Source: Saprospiraceae bacterium UBA2365 (GTDB lineage Bacteria; Bacteroidota; Bacteroidia; Chitinophagales; Saprospiraceae). From it: DNA of 19,164 bases. The notes below the pieces were generated by a model, which had not been told where the DNA came from, made no database searches, and saw only the letters and a program-made list of their open reading frames with translations. The stretch lies in contig DDTL01000091.1 in NCBI GenBank assembly GCA_002344345.1, positions 1 to 19,164 on the forward strand. Reading direction: 5' to 3'. This document shows positions 14,279-19,164 of this stretch, piece by piece; position 1 is the stretch's first letter; each line of letters starts with the position of its first letter. The position numbers and the translations under genes were made by a program.

Positions 14279-14326
14279 GATCAATTTAAACCGGAATGCC
14301 TGGTCAATTTGGACCGGATTTTACAC
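14279..14326. repeat. Short copy of the 24-bp repeat, right edge of the accessory region
   Basis: Partial TCAATTTAA, one unit ACCGGAATGCCTGGTCAATT with TGG, and the closing ACCGGATTTTACAC repeat the array at the left edge in the same orientation, ending in the same ACCGGATTTTACA. After it, base composition and gene types change to ordinary chromosomal ones, so this appears to be the boundary. The start of the glycosylase gene follows 50 bases later. Confidence 0.75.
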
Positions 14327-14376
14327 AATAACATTCATAACTTCTATTTTTGCTCAAAAATTTAACGTTCAACCAA

Positions 14377-15015
14377 ATGGACCTCCTTCCAAAATCTTTT
14401 TTCCACACCACGGATGTCGTCAGCCTGGCCAGACAACTGATCGGAAAAATGATCAGAACGGAAGTGGACGGGAAAGTGACCACCGCGATGATCACAGAAT
14501 CTGAGGCCTACCAGGCTCCGGAAGATAAAGCGAGCCATGCGTATAATTTGAGGAGAACCAAAAGAACGCAAACCATGTTCCTGCAGGGTGGCCATGCTTA
14601 TGTTTATCTCAACTATGGGATCCATCACCTGTTCAATGTAGTCACCGGGCCGGAAGGATTGCCTCATGCGGTCCTGATCAGAGCGATCATTCCTGTTGAA
14701 AATCAGGTGCTTCAATGTGAGAGAAGAAAACTGATTTCACCCGGCTGGCAACTTAAAGATTTTGACGGTCCGGGCAAAATAAGTCAGGCATTGGCCATAA
14801 CCACCAGATGGGATGCCGTGGATATGACTGATGAAAATGCTCCTTTGCAATTGCTGGATGCCGGGATCATGATTGAGCCCGGTGCCATACTCGCCAGACC
14901 CAGGATCGGCATCCCTTACGCAGAAGAATTTATAGGAAAACCCTGGCGATTTACGCTGGATCAGGCGATGAAGTTCAGCGCTCCCGGTATTATCTCAAAT
15001 GATGCGGGAGCATAA
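14377..15015 (+). CDS. mpg: 3-methyladenine DNA glycosylase (AAG/MPG type)
   Basis: The 212-residue protein removes alkylated and deaminated purines, starting base-excision repair. It has the family core ITESEAYQAPEDKASHAY, containing the catalytic Glu (E43) and the base-stacking Tyr (Y45) and His (H54). Next come TKRTQTMF and GGHAYVYLNYGIHHLFNVV, and the later DGPGKISQAL. I start at the ATG at 14377, which gives the normal length; a TTG nine codons upstream is also in frame but adds non-conserved residues. GC content is visibly higher than in the cassettes. The last 55 bases overlap the 3' end of the convergent lipid-kinase gene. Confidence 0.94.
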   Translation: MDLLPKSFFHTTDVVSLARQLIGKMIRTEVDGKVTTAMITESEAYQAPEDKASHAYNLRRTKRTQTMFLQGGHAYVYLNYGIHHLFNVVTGPEGLPHAVLIRAIIPVENQVLQCERRKLISPGWQLKDFDGPGKISQALAITTRWDAVDMTDENAPLQLLDAGIMIEPGAILARPRIGIPYAEEFIGKPWRFTLDQAMKFSAPGIISNDAGA

Positions 15016-15890
15016 CCCATAAATTCGCCGTCCACCTCCAGTCCGACGGTCGAATCACCCACTGGTTCAACCAATACACGCTTTGTATCAAATGTCCTTA
15101 CTTCCGGCAATGCAGCGAGGGTACCGGTAAAAAACCTGTATGTGTTGAGCACCACCCTTATTTTGGAAAGTTTGTGCACGAAAGTCAGGGCAAACAAACC
15201 ATCGTCGGATTTTGCATGTGGAACCAACTGCATGCCGCCACCACTGTATTTGCAGATACCCACATTGATGGTGTAGGCAAAATCTTCTATTTTTCCTCCG
15301 TCGAACACCACACGCGTTTTGGGTAATTTGAACCTGAAAAGGCAATATAGCGTGAAAAAAAGGTATTTGACCTTGTTCATGTTTTTTGTGTTCAGATCAG
15401 CGATGTATTTGACAACAAAAGCATCATAGGACATACCTGCAATGTTGTTGAAATACCTGGTTGTGCTGCCTTCAACGGTTTGATAAACCACTTTACCAAT
15501 GTCCTGTTGGTGGATGTTGCCATTTTTGAGCAATTGTACAGCTGCTTCAGGATCCCCGGGTATGTGGTGCATTCTGGCCCAGTCATTCGCTGTGCCTAAT
15601 GGGATGAGCGCGACCAATATATCTCCCGGAGCCACTTCATTTTGGGAGAAAATACCCGTGATCACCTCATTGACGGAACCGTCGCCGCCCAGAACTACGA
15701 TTTTTCGATAGCCGGCTTTCAGAATCCTGTGCGTGATCCCGATCGCATGATTATTGTATTCCGTCAGAACAAAATCGTATGTGATCTCTTCCCTGTCCAG
15801 AATATTTTTGACTTTGGGCCATGTCCGGAGCATTTGTCCGCGATTGGATGTAGGGTTGCATATCAGATACCATTTGTCAGTCAGTTGCAT
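14961..15890 (-). CDS. Diacylglycerol kinase family lipid kinase (DagK/YegS-like)
   Basis: This gene lies on the minus strand and encodes 309 residues from the Met at 15890. The frame is open for 32 more codons, but the family begins around WYLICNPTSNRG. The catalytic domain shows NPTSNRG (12-18), VVLGGDGSVNEV (66-76, the nucleotide-binding GGDG) and PLGTANDWAR (97-106). The C-terminal half is the usual beta-sandwich with KSDDGLFAL and LEVDGE. It would phosphorylate diacylglycerol or a related lipid such as a sphingoid base at the inner membrane. It converges with mpg (55-bp 3' overlap) and diverges from the ABC exporter operon. Confidence 0.92.
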   Translation of the reverse strand: MQLTDKWYLICNPTSNRGQMLRTWPKVKNILDREEITYDFVLTEYNNHAIGITHRILKAGYRKIVVLGGDGSVNEVITGIFSQNEVAPGDILVALIPLGTANDWARMHHIPGDPEAAVQLLKNGNIHQQDIGKVVYQTVEGSTTRYFNNIAGMSYDAFVVKYIADLNTKNMNKVKYLFFTLYCLFRFKLPKTRVVFDGGKIEDFAYTINVGICKYSGGGMQLVPHAKSDDGLFALTFVHKLSKIRVVLNTYRFFTGTLAALPEVRTFDTKRVLVEPVGDSTVGLEVDGEFMGYAPASFEIIPGALNFIA

Positions 15891-15947
15891 TTCTTTATCC
15901 GAAAATTGAATGCAATGATATAAAAAAAAGGGCTTAAAATAAGGGAA

Positions 15948-15968
15948 AATGATATTTTTGTTATCATT
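15948..15968. promoter_or_regulatory. Palindrome over a -7 element between divergent genes
   Basis: AATGATA (15948-15954) and TATCATT (15962-15968) form a perfect 7-bp inverted repeat around seven bases. TATTTTTG (15953-15960), a TAnnTTTG match reading toward the ABC operon, lies within it. No good -33 element was found, so this is a candidate operator or promoter only. Confidence 0.4.
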
Positions 15969-16016
15969 CATTACTGTTTGTATCAAAAAGAGTAATTCAT
16001 TTTAAAAAATCTACAA

Positions 16017-16925
16017 GTGGAAGACATTTTAAAAATCGACCGGGTTGTAAAACGCTTTACCAATCTGACAGCGGTCAATGAGATCAGCCTCAATGTGAAA
16101 AGGGCCAGTATATTTGGTCTTTTAGGTCCGAACGGGGCAGGCAAAACCACCCTGATCCGTATCATTACCTCCATTACCGGAGCAGACGAAGGAACGGTTT
16201 ATTTCAACGGCGAACCGCTTAATAAATTTCACCCTACCAAAATCGGATATTTGCCGGAAGAAAGGGGCTTGTACAAAAAAATGAAGATCGGGGAACACCT
16301 GCTTTACCTGGCGCAATTGAAAGGTATGGATTATAAATCTGCCAGAAAAGTTGTACTGGAATGGCTGGATAAATTCGAGATCCGAAACTGGTGGAACAAA
16401 AAAGTAGAGGAACTTTCCAAAGGCATGCAACAGAAAGTGCAGTTCATCGCAACTGTCATGCATGACCCGGAACTGATCATCCTGGATGAACCGTTTTCAG
16501 GCCTGGATCCCATCAATACCAACCTGATCAAATCAGAAATTTACAAATTGAAGGAAAAAGGTACCACGATCATTTTTTCTACCCACAGGATGGAACAGGT
16601 GGAGGAGATCTGTGAAGAAATCGCCCTGATAGATAAGGGCAAAGTGATACTCCGGGGTCGTGTGGATGACATCAAACAACAGTTTAAGGAACATAAATTC
16701 GAGGTCAGCTTCAACGGGCAGTTCAATGAAGAAATGATCCGGGGGAAAGCAGATATCCTGGACAGAAATCAGGATAGTCTGATTTTTAAACTCCAGGGAG
16801 AAACCGGATCCAATCAATTGTTAATGAATCTGATACAGCAAGGATTGGAAATAAAGTCCTTCAGTGAGATATTACCCGGGCTAAATGAAATTTTCATCAG
16901 GGAGGTGGAAGAAAACGCCCTTTGA
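16017..16925 (+). CDS. ABC transporter ATP-binding protein (NatA-like)
   Basis: The 302-residue ATPase drives the permease encoded next. It has Walker A GPNGAGKTT (37-45), a signature LSKGMQQ (133-139) and Walker B LIILDEP (153-159), followed by the D-loop SGLDP and the H-loop histidine in STHRMEQ. The C-terminal 80 residues match the extension found in sodium/drug exporter ATPases (the DUF4162-like region). The start is GTG at 16017; no in-frame ATG suits better. It lies 41 bp before the permease start and probably shares its transcript. The substrate is unknown: NatAB exports Na+, but many relatives export peptides or drugs. Confidence 0.93.
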   Translation: MEDILKIDRVVKRFTNLTAVNEISLNVKRASIFGLLGPNGAGKTTLIRIITSITGADEGTVYFNGEPLNKFHPTKIGYLPEERGLYKKMKIGEHLLYLAQLKGMDYKSARKVVLEWLDKFEIRNWWNKKVEELSKGMQQKVQFIATVMHDPELIILDEPFSGLDPINTNLIKSEIYKLKEKGTTIIFSTHRMEQVEEICEEIALIDKGKVILRGRVDDIKQQFKEHKFEVSFNGQFNEEMIRGKADILDRNQDSLIFKLQGETGSNQLLMNLIQQGLEIKSFSEILPGLNEIFIREVEENAL

Positions 16926-16966
16926 TTTTCCTGCAAACAAGTATTAACAGACAGAAAAACACAATT

Positions 16967-18307
16967 ATGCATAAACTTTGGCTCATCATCAAAAGAGAAT
17001 ACCTCATCCGGGTAAAAAAGAAATCATTCATCATCATCACCTTGTTGACACCGCTTGCATTCGGGCTATTTATCATTGGTTCAGGATTGCTGGCAAAAAC
17101 CATGGCTGACAGTAAAAAATCGGTTTTGGTAAAGGATGATACAGGGATTTTTGAGCGCAATTACGAAGGTGACGGAAACATCCTGTTTGACTTTACCCGT
17201 GCAGATGTCAATGATCTCAAGAACACTTATAAAACGGACGGTTATGATATGTTGCTGGTGATTCCGGCAGTAATAGATACCTCATTTAAAACGCACAACG
17301 CTCAGTATTTTGCTGAAGAAAAAATCGGTCTGACTACCCTGGAGCGTATCGAAAGCATCATTTCCTATCAATTTGAGAATTATAAGATGGAAAAGGCCGG
17401 AATTGACAAAGCCATGCTGGAGGATTTCAAGGTAGATGTGGGATTGCAAAACGGATATACCATGGAGACGGCCGTTGATGAAGCAGAAAAGTCAACTGCC
17501 ACGGACAAAACAGGCAAGCTGAGCCTGATCATTGCTACTGTCCTCGGTGGAGTGATGGGATTTCTGATGTACATGGTGATATTTATTTTTGGCAGTATGG
17601 TGATGAGGTCCGTGATGGAAGAGAAAGTCAACCGTATCGTTGAAGTCATGATCTCCACTGTCAAACCATTTGAACTGATGTTGGGAAAAGTGATCGGTGT
17701 AGGCGGTGTCGGATTGACCCAGTTATTATTGTGGGTCATATTGATACCTGTGATAGCCATGATAGCAGGAATATTTGTAAATGATCCCATGCAGGCTGCC
17801 CAAATGACCGATGCCATGACCCAGTTGCCTCAGGATACAGGCGATTTTTCGGTTGCAATGGTGTTGGCTGAATTTAAATTGTTGAACTGGTGGGTTATTT
17901 TGCCCGTGTTTATCATATTTTTCCTTGGAGGTTATCTGATCTATTCCTCCTTGTTTGCAGCGATCGGCTCAGCGATGGGCGACGATATGGGCGAAAGTCA
18001 GGGATTGATGTGGCCCATCGTGATCCCGGTAATTTTCGCTTTTATGATCATGATGAATACACTGGAAAATCCCAATAGCAGTCTCGCTGTTTTTGGTTCC
18101 ATCTTTCCATTGTTTTCGCCGATCGTGATGCCTGCGAGGCTGGTATTTGATCCGCCTGCATGGCAGATCATCACCTCCCTTGTTTTGCTGGTGCTGACTG
18201 CCTTGTTGTTTATCTGGATCAGCGGTCGTATATACAGGATCGGTATTTTGATGTACGGTAAAAAAGTGACATTGAAGGAAGTGGGTAAATGGTTGTTCAG
18301 GGCTTAA
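16967..18307 (+). CDS. ABC-2 type permease (NatB-like)
   Basis: This 446-residue membrane protein pairs with the upstream ATPase. A first membrane span (about residues 20-43) is followed by a large extracytoplasmic domain of about 130 residues. About five more spans come in the C-terminal half, starting SLIIATVLGGVMGFLMYM. The motif MEEKVNRIVEVMISTVKPFE, just after the second span, is typical of the NatB/ABC-2 permease family. I chose the ATG at 16967 rather than the in-frame TTG at 16922, because the protein then begins with the usual cytoplasmic MHKLWLIIKREYLIRVKKKSF. It probably exports an ion or small hydrophobic molecule. Confidence 0.9.
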   Translation: MHKLWLIIKREYLIRVKKKSFIIITLLTPLAFGLFIIGSGLLAKTMADSKKSVLVKDDTGIFERNYEGDGNILFDFTRADVNDLKNTYKTDGYDMLLVIPAVIDTSFKTHNAQYFAEEKIGLTTLERIESIISYQFENYKMEKAGIDKAMLEDFKVDVGLQNGYTMETAVDEAEKSTATDKTGKLSLIIATVLGGVMGFLMYMVIFIFGSMVMRSVMEEKVNRIVEVMISTVKPFELMLGKVIGVGGVGLTQLLLWVILIPVIAMIAGIFVNDPMQAAQMTDAMTQLPQDTGDFSVAMVLAEFKLLNWWVILPVFIIFFLGGYLIYSSLFAAIGSAMGDDMGESQGLMWPIVIPVIFAFMIMMNTLENPNSSLAVFGSIFPLFSPIVMPARLVFDPPAWQIITSLVLLVLTALLFIWISGRIYRIGILMYGKKVTLKEVGKWLFRA

Positions 18308-18308
18308 A

Positions 18309-18338
18309 ACCTGACGTGGGATAGGATATTCGTCAGGT
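18309..18338 (+). terminator. Stem-loop after the ABC operon
   Basis: ACCTGACG (18309-18316) and CGTCAGGT (18331-18338) form a perfect 8-bp stem with a 14-base loop, three bases after the permease stop. No T-tract follows, so it may be an RNA end-protecting or processing structure rather than a classical terminator. The stem core CTGACG/CGTCAG also appears in the hairpin array 200 bases on. Confidence 0.5.
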
Positions 18339-18416
18339 GAGGAATTTGTTGATTTATTGAATTCTTGAGTGATTCCGGATCCGACAATTGACAATTGAGT
18401 CTGCTCCGAAAAGTCC

Positions 18417-18507
18417 AATTTGTTGATTTTCATTCGTTTTTTGTCCAACCTGCTAACATCAAAGATCAGCACTAGACTAAAGGGAAACGATTGAATATCA
18501 ACAAATT
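18417..18507. repeat. 23-bp inverted repeat
   Basis: The 23 bases at 18417-18439 (AATTTGTTGATTTTC onward) and at 18485-18507 are reverse complements with two mismatches, spaced 45 bases apart. A further copy of AATTTGTTGATT lies at 18342. With the next array this forms a densely folded, gene-free region. Confidence 0.75.
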
Positions 18508-18530
18508 AAAAGTCCCCTTTCAGGCTTGTA

Positions 18531-18600
18531 CTGACTTGAAACGTCAGTGCCTGTGCTGACTGAAAACGTCAATGCCTGTGCTGACTGAAAACGTCAGTAG
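18531..18600. repeat. Tandem hairpin array, 25-bp units
   Basis: Units begin at 18531, 18556 and 18581. Each has CTGAC, a 7-base spacer (TTGAAAC or TGAAAAC), and GTCAG (GTCAA in the second), so most fold into a small hairpin; the first two units continue TGCCTGTG. The array is bracketed by AAAAGTC (18508-18514) and GACTTTT (18617-18623), a perfect 7-bp inverted repeat. No cas-like gene is present and the unit is too short for a CRISPR. Confidence 0.8.
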
Positions 18601-18633
18601 GGATTTAGGGGGCAAAGACTTTTTGGAGTAGAC

Positions 18634-18806
18634 TCAATTTTCAAATTTTCAAATGATCCCTTCTACAAATCTCTCTGATTTCCAAACACAGATCCGTGCT
18701 GCGTAGCATCCGTGTCATCCGCGTTGCCAACTGTATTTTTCGAATGTGGATTAAAATGATCGTTGCATGTCCAATGTGAGAGTTGCTACAAATTTTCAAA
18801 TTATCC
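18634..18806. repeat. Dispersed repeat element, copy 1
   Basis: This starts with TCAAATTTTCAAAT, contains GATCCGTGCTGCGTAGCATC and CATCCGCGTTGCC, and ends TTTTCAAATTATCC. A related copy in the same direction follows at 18964-19164. Short frames within it are products of the repeat, not genes. Confidence 0.75.
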
Positions 18807-18845
18807 AATCCATCAATTATTTTCAATCAATGAATATTTTTTTGG

Positions 18846-18944
18846 TTCCCGCAGATCTCGCAGATCAGCGCAGAAATTAGCAATATGATTGATAGAAAAA
18901 AAAATCAGTGAAATATCAGCGAAAATCTGCGGGATCTGCGGGAA
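18846..18944. repeat. 20-bp inverted repeat between the two element copies
   Basis: TTCCCGCAGATCTCGCAGAT (18846-18865) pairs with ATCTGCGGGATCTGCGGGAA (18925-18944) with one mismatch and a loop of 59 bases. Each arm is itself two near-identical GCAGATC/CGCAGAT steps. It looks like a dispersed palindromic repeat of the genome. Confidence 0.75.
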
Positions 18945-18963
18945 AATCCTCTTCACACCCAGG

Positions 18964-19164
18964 TCAATTTTCAAATTTTCAAATTTTCGAATTTTCAAAT
19001 TATCCCTTCTACCAATCTCCCGCTTTTCCAAACATAGATCCGTGCTGCGTAGCATCCGCTTCATCCGCGTTGCCTACTGTATTTCCGAATGTGTATTGAA
19101 TGGAAATTTGAATGACCAATGTGGGAATTGCTACGAATTTTCAAATTATCAAATTATCAAATTA
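18964..19164. repeat. Dispersed repeat element, copy 2 (runs to the window end)
   Basis: This copy aligns with 18634-18806 throughout, with small indels: the same TCAAATTTTC start, TCCCTTCTAC, the CGTGCTGCGTAGCATCCG block, and GAATTTTCAAATTATC at the end. The TTTTCAAA runs are longer here. I see no gene in 18308-19164. Confidence 0.75.

Noticed and set aside
14080..14280. 66-codon open frame between the methyltransferase and mpg
   Set aside because: Its second half is the duplicated attC half site and a hairpin. Only the first 29 codons are not explained, too little to support a gene.
18531..18600. Possible CRISPR array
   Set aside because: Units are contiguous 25-bp tandem repeats without unique spacers, only three copies, and no cas gene is near.
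18641..19099. Several short frames in the 3' tail on both strands
   Set aside because: They are translations of the duplicated repeat elements, with the same residues (MLRSTDLCLE) recurring in both copies.

Overview
The window looks like a piece of a Bacteroidota genome, probably a chromosome. Three things suggest this: promoters of the TAnnTTTG type, low-GC coding with Bacteroidota-style lipoprotein and outer-membrane proteins, and families common in that phylum (RhuM, GxxExxY, four-helix bundle/S23). It divides into an AT-rich accessory half (1 to about 14330) and a more GC-rich, ordinary half (about 14330 to 18310), followed by a repeat-rich tail.

Accessory half. It opens with a 24-bp tandem repeat that cuts off a tyrosine-recombinase gene; a short copy of the same repeat marks the other edge near 14.3 kb. 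Inside lie at least four attC-like folding sites (443-597, 2899-2964, 11999-12131, 13295-13390) and one or two half sites (13987, 14168). No integron integrase is visible, so this reads as an attC cluster without an integrase. Three cassettes can be bounded: (1) a lipoprotein gene split by one in-frame stop plus an outer-membrane barrel gene, (2) a class II Fic protein with its own operator-like promoter, and (3) a class I SAM methyltransferase. In each, the two cassette ends are complementary, as expected of a former circular cassette.

Between attC-B and attC-C sits a complete 8.5-kb type I restriction-modification locus: xre-hsdM-RhuM-hsdS are joined by ATGA overlaps, and hsdR lies downstream. 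It is flanked by diverged direct repeats of about 85 bp, and its ends do not match as cassette ends should. Two small passenger modules separate hsdS from hsdR. The first is a GxxExxY gene framed by 41-bp direct repeats with a 13-bp x5 array. The second is a four-helix-bundle gene framed by an 18-bp perfect inverted repeat, abutting a broken second RhuM gene. Heptamers of type GRTTAGT occur in the hsdS inter-domain linker, beside the broken RhuM gene, and inverted just before hsdR. hsdS also carries three 12-bp TTEL repeats of the kind known to change target spacing in EcoR124-type enzymes. The locus therefore looks built to change specificity or switch by slippage or recombination.

Ordinary half. 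It holds a 3-methyladenine DNA glycosylase, a convergent diacylglycerol-kinase-family lipid kinase overlapping its 3' end, and a NatA/NatB-like ABC exporter pair. The last 850 bp hold no gene I can support but contain a tandem hairpin array, long inverted repeats and a duplicated 170-200-bp repeat element.
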